Assembly: GCF_945952405.1 (NCBI RefSeq)
Contig: NZ_CAMFIA010000002.1
Span: forward strand, 62,001 to 126,000
Length of the DNA stretch: 64,000 bases
Direction of reading: 5' to 3'
Source of the DNA: an uncultured Stenotrophomonas sp.
GTDB lineage: Bacteria > Pseudomonadota > Gammaproteobacteria > Xanthomonadales > Xanthomonadaceae
Below the pieces are notes generated by a model. It was not told the origin of the DNA. It did not search any database and saw nothing but the letters and a program-made list of their open reading frames with translations. The position numbers and the translations under genes are program-made. This document shows positions 28,229 through 37,143 of the stretch, piece by piece; the first letter of the stretch is position 1; each line of letters opens with the position of its first letter.

Positions 28229-28327
28229 CTGGATGGCGACGCACCGCGCCCATACGCGGGCGGCGGGTGACGCGGCGCGCTCGACCTGTTAACTTGCGCG
28301 CCACTTTTCTGGTTTACAGCCTCCTGC

Positions 28328-30436
28328 ATGTCGCTCTCGCCGTACCGTCCCGCCCCGTCGCTGCTGTTCCTGGCCGTTTCGCTTGGCCTTTCCGCTGACG
28401 CCTTCGCTGCCCCGCAGGCCACCACGCTGGACGCGGTACGGGTCACCGCCGCCGATGCCAGCGCGCAGGCGCGCGAGGCGCTGAAACGCGTTCCTGGCGC
28501 CGGCAATGTCGTCGACGTGGCCAAGGCCGACAGCCGCCTGTCCAGCAGCGCCGACGTGCTGGCCTACCAGCCGGGCATCAGTGCGCAGTCGCCGGGCAAC
28601 GAAGGCACCAAGGTCTCGATCCGCGGTTCGGGCATCAATCGTGGGCCGGGCGCACATGCGTCCGGCATTGCCGTATCGATCGATGGCCTGCCGTTGACCG
28701 GCCCCGGCGGCACCCCCTACGAACTGCTCGAGCCGTTGTGGTTGTCACGCGTCGAGGTCCTGCGCGGTGCCAACGGCTTCGAGCGCGGCGCGCTGGCGCT
28801 GGGCGGGGCCATCGACTACGTCAGCCGCAGTGGCCGTGATTCGGCCGGCGTGCAGCTGCATTACGAAGCCGGCAGCCGTGGTTACCAGAAGCGCGGCATC
28901 AGCTGGGGCGGTGTCAGCGGTGACGTCGACTACTTCCTGGCCTACACCGACACCGAATTCGACGGTTACCAGCAGCATGCGCGCGGTGACGGCAGGGGCG
29001 CGATGGCCAACATCGGCTGGCAGATCACGCCGGACCTGCAGACGCGCTTCTTCGTGCGCTACCGCGAAACCCACCATGAGACGCCCGGGCGCCTGACCCG
29101 CGACCAGATCCGCAACGATCCACGTGCCGCAAACCCGGCCAACCTGGCCATCGATGCGCGCCGCCCGCAGCCGGGCAGTACCTGGGTAGGCAATGTCACC
29201 ACGCTGCAGATCGATGAGGCGTCCTCGCTGCAGGCCGGGCTGGTCTATCACGCGTATCCGATGGACTTGAACGAGAGCCTGTACCGCCAGCAGCTGGACT
29301 ACGCCAACCTCAATGCCACGCTGGACTATCACCACCGCCACCGCCTGTTCGGCCTGGACAGCGAAACCACGCTCGGCCTGCGCGTGACCCATGACCTGGA
29401 CGCCGATGTGCGCGAGTCGCTGCGCTTTGCCAGCAATGGCTATGCCGCCGGCACACGCACCCGCGATTTCCGCCATCACGGTACCGACAGCACGCTGCAC
29501 GTGAGCAACAGCCTCGCCCTTAACCAGCGCCTGCGCGTGCAGAGCGGGCTGGCCCTGATCAACACCCGCCGCGACGTGCAGGTGACCTGGCCCAGCAGCG
29601 GTGGCCGCCTGCGCGACCACGACTGGAACCTGGCGCCACGCCTCGGTTTCACCTGGCAGCACAGCGCGCAGACGCAGTGGTTCGGCAACCTCAGCCGCTC
29701 GCTGGAAGCGCCACATCCGTGGTCGATGATCTGGGGCTCGAACCAGTACTTCGGGCCGGGCAATGGCCCGTCCACCGGCCGCCAGCGTGCGCCGGTGCCG
29801 ATGCAGAACCAGACCGCCACCACGCTTGAACTGGGCGCGCGCGGTGACGCCGCGCTGGGCCGTTGGGAACTGACGGGCTACTACGCACACGTCAACCACG
29901 AGCTGCTGAGCGTCGAACTGCAACCGGTGCCGAACCTGTTCATCGCCGAGAACAATGCCAGCCCCACCCTGCATCGCGGCATCGAAGCCGGGTTGGACAG
30001 CACGCTGTGGCAGGCCGCAGCAGGCCGCCTGTCGCTGCGCCAGGCCTATACCTTCAGCGACTTCCGCTACCGCCACGATGCGCGCTTCGGCAGCAACCGC
30101 CTGCCTGGCCTGCCGCGCCACGCCTACCACGCCGAACTGCGCTTCGACCATGCCTCCGGCCTGTATGCCGCGATCAACACCGAATACGCCTCGCGCATCG
30201 CGGTGGACTACGCCAACAGCTACTGGGCCGACAGCCATGTGATCTTCGGCAGCCGCATCGGCTATGACGCCCCCGGCGGTCGCTGGCAGGCCTGGGTAGA
30301 CGTGCGCAACATCGGCGACCGCCACTATGCGGCGACGGTCACGCCCGGCTACAACGACGCCGGCAAGGATGTGGCGCGCTCGACGCCGGGTGAAGGCCGT
30401 GGCGTCTATGCAGGCGTGCGCTTGCGCTTTGATTGA
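28328..30436 (+). CDS. TonB-dependent outer-membrane receptor
   Basis: 702 aa. Signal peptide (about 1-27, ALA-type end LSADAFA). The plug domain begins at the TonB-box-like TTLDAVRVTA and continues with DVLAYQPGISAQSPGNEGTK, VSIRGSGINRGPG and IDGLPLTGPGG, then VEVLRGANGFERGALALGGA. A 22-strand barrel follows and ends in aromatic-terminated VYAGVRLRFD, the outer-membrane insertion signal. Plug style suggests a siderophore-type receptor, but substrate cannot be read from sequence and no Fur box was noticed in the 190-bp upstream region. Confidence 0.9.
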   Translation: MSLSPYRPAPSLLFLAVSLGLSADAFAAPQATTLDAVRVTAADASAQAREALKRVPGAGNVVDVAKADSRLSSSADVLAYQPGISAQSPGNEGTKVSIRGSGINRGPGAHASGIAVSIDGLPLTGPGGTPYELLEPLWLSRVEVLRGANGFERGALALGGAIDYVSRSGRDSAGVQLHYEAGSRGYQKRGISWGGVSGDVDYFLAYTDTEFDGYQQHARGDGRGAMANIGWQITPDLQTRFFVRYRETHHETPGRLTRDQIRNDPRAANPANLAIDARRPQPGSTWVGNVTTLQIDEASSLQAGLVYHAYPMDLNESLYRQQLDYANLNATLDYHHRHRLFGLDSETTLGLRVTHDLDADVRESLRFASNGYAAGTRTRDFRHHGTDSTLHVSNSLALNQRLRVQSGLALINTRRDVQVTWPSSGGRLRDHDWNLAPRLGFTWQHSAQTQWFGNLSRSLEAPHPWSMIWGSNQYFGPGNGPSTGRQRAPVPMQNQTATTLELGARGDAALGRWELTGYYAHVNHELLSVELQPVPNLFIAENNASPTLHRGIEAGLDSTLWQAAAGRLSLRQAYTFSDFRYRHDARFGSNRLPGLPRHAYHAELRFDHASGLYAAINTEYASRIAVDYANSYWADSHVIFGSRIGYDAPGGRWQAWVDVRNIGDRHYAATVTPGYNDAGKDVARSTPGEGRGVYAGVRLRFD

Positions 30437-30482
30437 AAGCCGCCGGCGGCGCCGGGTGTCATCCGGCGCCGCCGGCCACGAC

Positions 30483-31013
30483 TCAGCCGATCCGCCAGCG
30501 CGGCATGCGCTCAGCCTGGCGCCACAGCGGTCGCGCCAGCCCCCACAGCACCAGCGCCGCAACCCATTTCGGCGAGGTGCCGAGCAGCGTGTCGAGCCAA
30601 TGCACCTCGCCCACTACGGCCTCGTCCTGCCACGGTTTGTAGCCGAGGTAGATGATGCTGCCGGCCCACCACAGCAGGGCGGTCCCGCCGATGATCATCA
30701 GCAGCGCGCCGCTGCGGCAGGTCCAGCACTGCGACGTCGTGCCCCATTCCCGTGACATTGCCAGCAGCACCGCCACCAGTGCCAGCGTGATCAACACCAC
30801 CAGGGCGATATCGACCCTGGGGCCGATCCGCTGGTAGGTGCAGTCACAAGGCGCCTGCACAGCCGTGCCCTCACTGACCGCCACCACGGCCTCCCGCGGC
30901 GGCGGCGGCGGCGCCTGCGCGATGGCGCAGGCGGGCAGCAGTGATGCCCACGCGCAGAACGCCAGCGCCAACCCGCGCCACCACCCCTTGCTCGATTTCA
31001 CAGCGCAATCCAT
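30483..31013 (-). CDS. Membrane protein of unknown function
   Basis: 176 aa from ATG 31013 with AGGAGGGG 7 nt upstream. A signal-like N-terminus (WRGLALAFCAWASLLPACAIA) is followed by a polyproline stretch (QAPPPPPRE), a CDCTYQRIGPRVD motif, and three membrane helices (IALVVLITLALVAVLLAM; LLMIIGGTALLWWAGSIIYL; WVAALVLWGLARPLW). A WTCRS motif lies between helices one and two. Not recognised. Convergent with the TonB receptor gene. Confidence 0.65.
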   Translation of the reverse strand: MDCAVKSSKGWWRGLALAFCAWASLLPACAIAQAPPPPPREAVVAVSEGTAVQAPCDCTYQRIGPRVDIALVVLITLALVAVLLAMSREWGTTSQCWTCRSGALLMIIGGTALLWWAGSIIYLGYKPWQDEAVVGEVHWLDTLLGTSPKWVAALVLWGLARPLWRQAERMPRWRIG

Positions 31014-31478
31014 ACGCAACCCCTCCTGATCCAGATGTGATGTTGTCCGACCCGATCCTGCGTCAGACAGATAGCAGAATGCCGCCGACTGCGGCAGCGC
31101 TCATCGCGCCCTGAAAACCTTAATCAGGCTCGCAGCCCTTGGTACCAGTACCTGCGCGCCTGCCCCAGGCGCAGTGAAAAAACCCGCACTGCAGGCAGCG
31201 GCCAGACCGTATGCGACACACCTGCCCGCCCCCATCCCTGCTCGTGCATGCCCGGCAGGCGCACGCGGGAGACATGTCGGGATCGCTTCATCCGCCACGC
31301 GTGCTGCAGTGGGCGAAGCAGTCTGGAAATCGCGGAAGCTGATATTGCATGCGGACATCCTTGCCGGGCACGCGTAGACGGTGACGGGCGGATTCTACCG
31401 CGACGGGCCGCCGCTTCCACTCCGCGCACAGGCGGCCCCTGCCAGGTGATTGGGACAGGTGATCGGGATCGGCCGCGC
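31014..31478. other. Gene-free interval
   Basis: 465 bp with no convincing gene, RNA or repeat. Reading frames here are Arg/Pro/Cys-rich artefacts. A short GC-rich inverted sequence near 31420-31460 has no T-run. Confidence 0.4.
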
Positions 31479-31862
31479 TCAGCTGCGGTCGACGATCCGG
31501 GCGATGCGGTCGCCAACGAACAGGAACGCGCTCTGTCCCTGCAACTCCAGCACGGCACCTGCGCGCGGCCCGTCCGGAATGTCCTGCGCAAACACGCCGC
31601 GCCAGCCGATCCCCGCCGTGGCCTGGTTGCCGTCGAACACCAGCGACAGCAGGCGCTGCTCGCGTTCACTGAACATCTGCGCCGACTGCCGCGCCAGTTC
31701 GCCGAATGCGTCCACGCCTTCGGTGGCCAGCGTCATCCGGCCGCCACTGTGATTCTCGAATCGCACGTTGTGCGCCAGCACGGCCAGCATGCCGTCGATG
31801 TCGAAGCGGTTGTAGGCCTGCAGGTAGTGCTCGATCAACCGGCGGCGTTGCGGTTCGTCCAT
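31479..31862 (-). CDS. Nuclear transport factor 2 (SnoaL-like) family protein
   Basis: 127 aa, one cone-shaped alpha+beta domain. It starts EPQRRRLIEHYLQAYNRFDI DGML, followed by VRFENHSGGRMTLATEGVDA and the closing strands SLVFDGNQATAGIGWRG and AVLELQGQSAFLFVGDRIAR. SnoaL-like proteins are isomerases, hydrolases or ligand binders; no active-site pair can be assigned. It lies 54 bp downstream of the TetR gene on the same strand and may be co-transcribed with it. Confidence 0.8.
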   Translation of the reverse strand: MDEPQRRRLIEHYLQAYNRFDIDGMLAVLAHNVRFENHSGGRMTLATEGVDAFGELARQSAQMFSEREQRLLSLVFDGNQATAGIGWRGVFAQDIPDGPRAGAVLELQGQSAFLFVGDRIARIVDRS

Positions 31863-31916
31863 GGGGGGTGTCCACGGCTGGGGTCAGCGCGAGTCTCGCC
31901 TGCCCACCGCGGCCGA

Positions 31917-32492
31917 TCAAGGCCGTGCCGCGGCCTTCAGCAGCTGCGCGGCAACCTGGTCGAACGGGGCAATGTCCTGCAGCGCGCGGCACATCGCCAC
32001 CGCGCCTTCAACACTGGCGATCACCAGGCTGGCCAGCTCGGCGGCCCGGGCCGGTTCATGGCCCTCGTCGATGAACGCCGCGGCCAGATGCCCCTGCCAG
32101 CGCGCGAACACCTCGGCCGCTGCCGCGCGGGGTTGGCTGGGCATCGCCTCCACCGGTTCCTCGACGGCAGCAGCCAGCACCGGGCAACCGGCGCGGAAGC
32201 CGGAGCGCAGCAGGCGTTCCCGCCACAGTGCCAGGAACTGCCGCAGGCCCTGCATGGCTCCGCCCTTCAGCAGGTCCACCAGCAGTGCCTCCACCTTGTC
32301 GCCGGCCCTGTGCGTGGCACGCGCCAGCAGCTCCTGCTTGCCGCCAGGGAAGTGGTGGTAGGTGGAGCCCAACGGTGCCTCGGCCAGCTTCGTCACTTCG
32401 CGGATGCTGGTGGCATTGAGGCCGACCCGCGCCAGCATCTGTGCCGCCGCATCAATCACGCGTTGAGGGGCATCAGAGGGGCGTGGGCTCAC
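31917..32492 (-). CDS. TetR-family repressor (LmrA/YxaF type)
   Basis: 191 aa from GTG 32492, supported by AAGGAG just upstream. The HTH (QRVIDAAAQMLARVGLNATS, EVTKLAEAPLGSTYHHFPGG) carries the GSxYHHFPGGK recognition helix typical of the LmrA/YxaF group, and the effector domain contains FRAGCPVLAAAVE as in that group. Divergent from a thioesterase gene. Two direct repeats lie in the intervening 69 bp and the same group binds closely related sequences, so repression of both directions is likely. Confidence 0.92.
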   Translation of the reverse strand: MSPRPSDAPQRVIDAAAQMLARVGLNATSIREVTKLAEAPLGSTYHHFPGGKQELLARATHRAGDKVEALLVDLLKGGAMQGLRQFLALWRERLLRSGFRAGCPVLAAAVEEPVEAMPSQPRAAAAEVFARWQGHLAAAFIDEGHEPARAAELASLVIASVEGAVAMCRALQDIAPFDQVAAQLLKAAARP

Positions 32493-32510
32493 GGCAGTCT
32501 CCTTGCTAAG

Positions 32511-32559
32511 ACAGTCGTCATAGATTAGCGTACCGGCGGCTCTATAACAGTCGTCATAG
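32511..32559. promoter_or_regulatory. Direct-repeat operator for the TetR regulator
   Basis: ACAGTCGTCATAG occurs twice, 32511-32523 and 32547-32559, 36 bp apart start to start. It resembles the GACAGTCGTC boxes of LmrA/YxaF-type repressors. The second copy ends 2 bp before the thioesterase ATG. Confidence 0.65.
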
Positions 32560-32561
32560 TC

Positions 32562-33107
32562 ATGAATCTCTGGTTCCGCCTGCTCCACCTGCTGCTGTGC
32601 AGCCTGTTCCGGCCGAAGCTGGAGGCCCCGTTCGGGGTCTCGCGGCTGCAGTTCCGGGTGTTGCCCAACGACCTGGACAGCAACCTGCACATGACCAATG
32701 GCCGCTACTGGAACATCTTCGACCTGGGCCGGCTGGACCTGATCCTGCGCATGGGCCTGGGCCGGGTGGCGCTGCGCGAGAAGTGGGCGCCGATCGTCGG
32801 TGCCGGCACCATCCAGTTCCGCCGCGAACTCAAGCCGTTCCAGCGCTTCACCCTGGAGACGCGGCTGGTTGGCTGGGTCGGCTCGCGCGGCATCATGGAG
32901 CAGCGCGTGCTGATCGGCGCAGAACAGAAGATCGCGACCCGCGCATTGCTGGTCACCGGCATCTACGACCGCCGCGCGCGCCAGTTCCTGGGCATGCCGA
33001 AGATGATGGAAGCGATCGGCGTGGTCGCCCCGCCGTCGCCGCCGCTCAGCGCGGCGGCCGAAGCCCTGCTGGCCGCCGACGCTGCGCTGAAGCAGGACCA
33101 CGCCTGA
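32562..33107 (+). CDS. Hot-dog fold thioesterase (THEM6-like)
   Basis: 181 aa. 4HBT-type hot-dog domain preceded by a hydrophobic N-terminal helix (LWFRLLHLLLCSLF). LQFRVLPNDLDSNLHMTNGR carries the Asp-x-x-x-His catalytic-type motif, and FRRELKPFQRFTLETRLVGW is the central strand pair. Expected to hydrolyse acyl-CoA or acyl-ACP. No Shine-Dalgarno is visible and the operator repeat touches the start, so a leaderless or very short-leader mRNA is possible. It should respond to the divergent TetR regulator. Confidence 0.85.
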   Translation: MNLWFRLLHLLLCSLFRPKLEAPFGVSRLQFRVLPNDLDSNLHMTNGRYWNIFDLGRLDLILRMGLGRVALREKWAPIVGAGTIQFRRELKPFQRFTLETRLVGWVGSRGIMEQRVLIGAEQKIATRALLVTGIYDRRARQFLGMPKMMEAIGVVAPPSPPLSAAAEALLAADAALKQDHA

Positions 33108-33113
33108 TCCGCG

Positions 33114-34244
33114 TCAGCCGACCCTGGGCATGTTCTTGGTCACGCAGTGGATGCCACCACCGCCGCCGGCGATCGCATCGATATCCACCTGTTCGATCAC
33201 ACGGCCCGGGTACAGGTCCTCAAGCAGCTCACGGCAATAGCCGTCGGCGGCGTCATCGCCGAACTGCGGTGCGACCACCGCGCCATTGATCGGCAGGTAG
33301 TTGATGTAGCCCATCGCCAGATCGTCGTTGTCACGGGTATGCACGTTGTCGCGCGCATCCAGTGGCGGCGGCAGCGTGTGCACCTGCAGGCGGCGGCCAT
33401 CGGCATCGGTGGCCTCGCGCAGGATCCGCAGATGCTCGCGGGTCAGGTCGTGGTCGTAGGATTGCGGATCGTTGTCCAGGTTGGCGATCACCACACCCGG
33501 TCGCACGAAGCGCGCGTAGAAGTCCACGTGCGCATCGGTGATGTCCCTGCCGGCGATACCGGGCAGCCAGATCACCTTGCGCAGGCCGAGGTGGTGCTTC
33601 AGTTCGGATTCGATGTCCGCGCGCGACCAGCCCGGATTGCGATTGCGGTTGACCCAGCAGCTCTCGGTGAGGATGGCGGTGCCGTGGCCGTCGACTTCAA
33701 TGCCACCGCCCTCGCCCACCAGATCGCTTTCCAGCAGCGTGGCACCGGTCACCTGCGCCAGCCACGGTGCCACCGCGCCGTCGTCCTGCGCACGCTGCTT
33801 GCCACCCCAGCCATTGAAGTTGAAGTCGACCAGGCCCAGCCCGCCCTGGCCATCGGTGACGAAGCAGCCGCCGTAGTCGCGCACCCAGATGTCATCCAGC
33901 GGCACCTCGAGGAACTCGATGTTGTCGCGGCCGCAGCGGTCCTGTGCCTGCTTCCGTTGCGCCGGGCGGCACAGCACGCTGACCGGCTGGTGCCCGGCGA
34001 TGGTGCGCGCCAGCCGGGCCACGGCCGTGTTCACCGCGTCCGCCTGTGCGCCCCACACCCGCGGCTGCGCGGCGAAGGCCAGGAACACCCTTTCCTGCGC
34101 GCCATGCTCATCGGGCATGCGCCAGATGCCCGCGCGCGGGCCGGCCGCAGCCAGGCGACCGGACCCGGCCAGGCCCAGTGCGGCCAGGCCGCCAAGACCG
34201 GCCGCGCCTGCCAGCTGGGTAAGGAAGTGACGACGGGTGTTCAT
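33114..34244 (-). CDS. Tat-exported agmatine deiminase family protein
   Basis: 376 aa from ATG 34244. An N-terminal twin-arginine signal (NTRRHFLTQLAGAAGLGGLA) predicts folded export to the periplasm. The mature part is a peptidylarginine/agmatine deiminase fold: DDIWVRDYGGCFV, LVGEGGGIEVDGHGT, the catalytic His in DITDAHVDFYARF, and the nucleophilic Cys in GGGGIHCVTKNMP near the end. It would hydrolyse a guanidino group to ureido plus ammonia; the substrate may be agmatine or peptide arginine. Convergent with the thioesterase gene, divergent from a LysR regulator. Confidence 0.88.
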   Translation of the reverse strand: MNTRRHFLTQLAGAAGLGGLAALGLAGSGRLAAAGPRAGIWRMPDEHGAQERVFLAFAAQPRVWGAQADAVNTAVARLARTIAGHQPVSVLCRPAQRKQAQDRCGRDNIEFLEVPLDDIWVRDYGGCFVTDGQGGLGLVDFNFNGWGGKQRAQDDGAVAPWLAQVTGATLLESDLVGEGGGIEVDGHGTAILTESCWVNRNRNPGWSRADIESELKHHLGLRKVIWLPGIAGRDITDAHVDFYARFVRPGVVIANLDNDPQSYDHDLTREHLRILREATDADGRRLQVHTLPPPLDARDNVHTRDNDDLAMGYINYLPINGAVVAPQFGDDAADGYCRELLEDLYPGRVIEQVDIDAIAGGGGGIHCVTKNMPRVG

Positions 34245-34348
34245 GCGTGGCTCCAGGGCCGTTCGGGGGTTGAACCATGCTGCGCTTGCCGAGCCATAAG
34301 GACAAACGATAGATTCAGCCATCTATTGAACAGTTTTACTTATTGATA

Positions 34349-35227
34349 ATGCTCAAGCACTGGCCGCCACTGAACGCCCTGCGTGGTTTCGAGGCCGCCG
34401 CCCGGTTGGGCAGCTTCCATCGCGCCGCCGAAGAACTGCATCTGAGCCAATCGGCAATCAGCCAGCAGATCCGCGGCCTGGAGGACTCACTGCAGCAGCC
34501 CCTGTTCTTCCGCCAGGGGCGCAGCGTCACCCTCACCGATGCCGGGGTTGACCTGCTCGAGACCACCCAGTCCCTGCTGCGCCAGCTGGCCAGTGGCATC
34601 CGCCGGCTCGATCAGTACCGCAAGCCGAATCAACTGATCGTCAACACCAGCCCGGCCTTTGCCCGCCACTGGCTGGTGCCGCGGCTGGCGGCATTCCATC
34701 AGCTGCATCCCGGCGCTGACCTGTGGCTGCTGACCAGCGAAGAAGCGCCGGACATGAGCACGCAGACGCTGGACCTGGCGGTACGCGACGATCTCGACGC
34801 ACAGGCGCACTGCCAGCACCGCGTGCTGCTGCAGGACCGCCTCTATCCGGCCTGCCATCCGTCACTGCTCGCCACCCCTGTGCACGCACGCCTCACCCTG
34901 CATGGCGAGCGCGAGATGGACTGGAGCCAATGGCAGGTGCAGGGCGGTACTGATGTCGGCCAGCGCCGCGAAGGCATGAACTTCTCCGAACCGGGGCAGC
35001 TGCTCGATGCCGCCTGCGAAGGGCTGGGCATTGCCCTGGTCAGCGAGTTGCTGGCCGCACGTGCGTGCGCGCAGGGCCTGCTGCAGCCACTGGATGCGCT
35101 GCGCGTGCGGGGCCCGCGCTGGAGCTGGCTGGTGCATGAGGACAGCGCGGCCGACCCGCTGGTGGGCAGCTTCTGCGAATGGTTGCTGGCCAGCCTGCCA
35201 GCGGCTACTTCGCCAGTGCGCGGCTGA
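34349..35227 (+). CDS. LysR-family regulator (GcvA-like)
   Basis: 292 aa from ATG 34349 (a TTG two codons earlier is possible). The HTH begins WPPLNALRGFEAAARLGSFH and includes LSQSAISQQIRGLEDSLQQP, as in GcvA/AmpR-type regulators. The effector domain follows (NTSPAFARHWLVPRLAAFHQ). Divergent from the agmatine deiminase-like gene with 104 bp between, so that gene is the likely target. The last 23 bp overlap the 3' end of the convergent SGNH hydrolase gene. Confidence 0.9.
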   Translation: MLKHWPPLNALRGFEAAARLGSFHRAAEELHLSQSAISQQIRGLEDSLQQPLFFRQGRSVTLTDAGVDLLETTQSLLRQLASGIRRLDQYRKPNQLIVNTSPAFARHWLVPRLAAFHQLHPGADLWLLTSEEAPDMSTQTLDLAVRDDLDAQAHCQHRVLLQDRLYPACHPSLLATPVHARLTLHGEREMDWSQWQVQGGTDVGQRREGMNFSEPGQLLDAACEGLGIALVSELLAARACAQGLLQPLDALRVRGPRWSWLVHEDSAADPLVGSFCEWLLASLPAATSPVRG

Positions 35228-35990
35228 CCGCCGCTTCGGCCAACGGCGTCATCAGCGCATAGCCCTTGGCCGTGGGGTGTACGCCGTCGTCGGCCAGTTG
35301 CGGGTCCAGCCCGCCCTGTGCATTGGCCATCGGCGTGTAGTAATCCAGGTACACCAGCTGTTGTGCATCGGCATAGCGCTTCAGTGCCGCGTTCAACGCC
35401 CGCACCTTGGGGGCAGGCGCGGTGCCCGGCAGCCACGGGTAGTCGCTGACCGGCAGCACCGAAGCCAGCACCACGCCGATACCCTGCGCGCGCGCCAGTG
35501 CCACCATCGCGTGCAGGTTGTCCTCGATCATCGCCTGGGTCGACGGACCGGTGTTGCCTGCGATGTCGTTGGTGCCAGCCAGGATCACCACCACCTGGGG
35601 ATGCAGCGCCAGCACGTCCTGCGAAAAACGCAGCAGCATCTGCGCGGTGGTCTGGCCGCTGATGCCACGGTTGAGCCAACCCTTGCCGGGGAAGAAACCG
35701 GCACTGCCTTCCCTGCCCCAGCCTTCGGTGATGGAATCGCCGTAGAACACCACGCGCGGATGGCCCGGCGTGGCCGCAGGCAGGCGCAGGTTGGCGTCAC
35801 GATAGTGCTGCAGCTGCGGCCAGTCGGCGAGGCGCTGCTGCATGAACTGCACCTCGTCCGGACGCAGCTGTTCGACCGGGGTCTGCAGCAACGGATTGAC
35901 CGCAGCCGTTTCGGCGGCGCGCAGCGCGTCCGTCATCGCCAGCCCCAGCGCCAGGGTGACCGCAGTGGCCAACACAACCGTTCTACGCAT
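35205..35990 (-). CDS. Secreted SGNH/GDSL hydrolase
   Basis: 261 aa with a signal peptide (about 1-26, ending ALRAAE). Block I VVFYGDSITEGWG (catalytic Ser), block II RGISGQTTAQ (Gly), block III VILAGTNDIAGN (Asn) and block V DDGVHPTAKGYALM (Asp and His) are all present. Likely an esterase or deacetylase acting on cell-surface or environmental esters. Single gene. Overlaps the LysR gene end by 23 bp, tail to tail. Confidence 0.9.
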   Translation of the reverse strand: MRRTVVLATAVTLALGLAMTDALRAAETAAVNPLLQTPVEQLRPDEVQFMQQRLADWPQLQHYRDANLRLPAATPGHPRVVFYGDSITEGWGREGSAGFFPGKGWLNRGISGQTTAQMLLRFSQDVLALHPQVVVILAGTNDIAGNTGPSTQAMIEDNLHAMVALARAQGIGVVLASVLPVSDYPWLPGTAPAPKVRALNAALKRYADAQQLVYLDYYTPMANAQGGLDPQLADDGVHPTAKGYALMTPLAEAAVSRALAK

Positions 35991-36039
35991 GCACGTTCTC
36001 CAGCAGACCTTCGCTGCAGTCTAGCGCCTGGCCGGGCCT

Positions 36040-36999
36040 TCATCGTGAGGCGGTGCGCGCCGCCACGCCCGTCACCTTGGCCGGCATCCACATGCCCGGC
36101 GTCCAGCCACTGGCGGCCAGGATCGTTTTCGGATTGTCCTGCTGGATCAGCGCGCGCACCGCGCCACGCTTGTCCTTGGCCTGCAGGTAGTAGGCCTTCG
36201 CGATGCGATAGCCGACCCAGTAGCCCAGATCGTAGGGTTCCTGCGAGCCAGGCTTGTAGTTGTAGGCCCAGGCCGACAGGTTGGTGCTGTCCATGTCCAG
36301 CGCGAAGGCGCTTTCGATATGCACTTCGCGGCCACGTGTCCAGGCCGCATGGCGGCCGTTGCCGACGTTGCCGGAGATCAGTTCGGTGATGAACTCGGCG
36401 ATGCCTTCGCCCAGTGAAACCCGCAGCACGGTGGCGCGCGGATCACCCGGTTCGAAGTCGGTCTGCGTGGTCTGCTGCACATGCACGTACTCGTGCGCGA
36501 TCACGTGCACGAAGCGGTCCTGCACGTTCGGATTCATGAAATCCGCCGCACACAGCGCCTCCAGCCCGATGATGACGCCGCCCTTCGAGGTGAGCCCGAC
36601 CGGCCGGCCACGGCCCACCACCACGCTCACCGGCGGGAACGTCGCCTGCGGATAGATCGCCTGCAGGTTGGCGAACACCTGCACCAGGCGTTGCTTCACC
36701 GCCGGCAGTTCGGCCAGGCAGCTGCGGCCATGCGCGTACAGCCCGGGATCACTGGCGATGGCATCGGCGATCCGTTCCGGCGTCACCCGGCGCGCCCTGG
36801 CCAGCTCGGACAGGCCGGGGCTGGCTTCGGCCAGATAGCCACGCAGCTGGGCAGTGCTGGGCTTGCCGCCGGCACTGTCATAAAGCGCGTAGAAACGACT
36901 GGCGTCGCTGCTGAGGATCTGCGGTCCTGGCGGGGGTGCCGCCGTGGCAACGCCGACGGCCCCGGCACAGGCCAGGGCCAGCAGACAGCGCTGGGTCAT
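36040..36999 (-). CDS. Predicted secreted Zn-dependent protease (DUF2268-like)
   Basis: 319 aa from ATG 36999, chosen because GGAG sits 8 nt upstream (the ATG at 37005 is too close). Signal peptide (about 1-21, GAVGVATAAP). The zinc site is HVIAHEYVHVQQ with a downstream glutamate in LGEGIAEFITELI, matching gluzincin-style DUF2268/DUF5700 peptidases. The C-terminal YDLGYWVGYRIAKAYYLQAK is typical of the family. No operon partner. Confidence 0.82.
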   Translation of the reverse strand: MTQRCLLALACAGAVGVATAAPPPGPQILSSDASRFYALYDSAGGKPSTAQLRGYLAEASPGLSELARARRVTPERIADAIASDPGLYAHGRSCLAELPAVKQRLVQVFANLQAIYPQATFPPVSVVVGRGRPVGLTSKGGVIIGLEALCAADFMNPNVQDRFVHVIAHEYVHVQQTTQTDFEPGDPRATVLRVSLGEGIAEFITELISGNVGNGRHAAWTRGREVHIESAFALDMDSTNLSAWAYNYKPGSQEPYDLGYWVGYRIAKAYYLQAKDKRGAVRALIQQDNPKTILAASGWTPGMWMPAKVTGVAARTASR

Positions 37000-37143
37000 G
37001 AACATCGCTCCGTCCTTGGTGGAGTGCATGCAAGGCGCGCAATTTACCACTCCCATCGATGCGCCGCAGCAGAAGGATGCGGCCGCGGTGGGGCTATGCC
37101 AGACTCACCGCGGCACCCAGCCAGGGATGACGGAGTTCGCACG

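Noticed and set aside
28136..28327. Fur box upstream of the TonB-dependent receptor
   Set aside because: No sequence close to the 19-bp Fur consensus was found.
31101..31669. Coding region in the 31.0-31.5 kb gap
   Set aside because: Available frames are Arg/Cys/Pro-rich, have no start signals and match no family.
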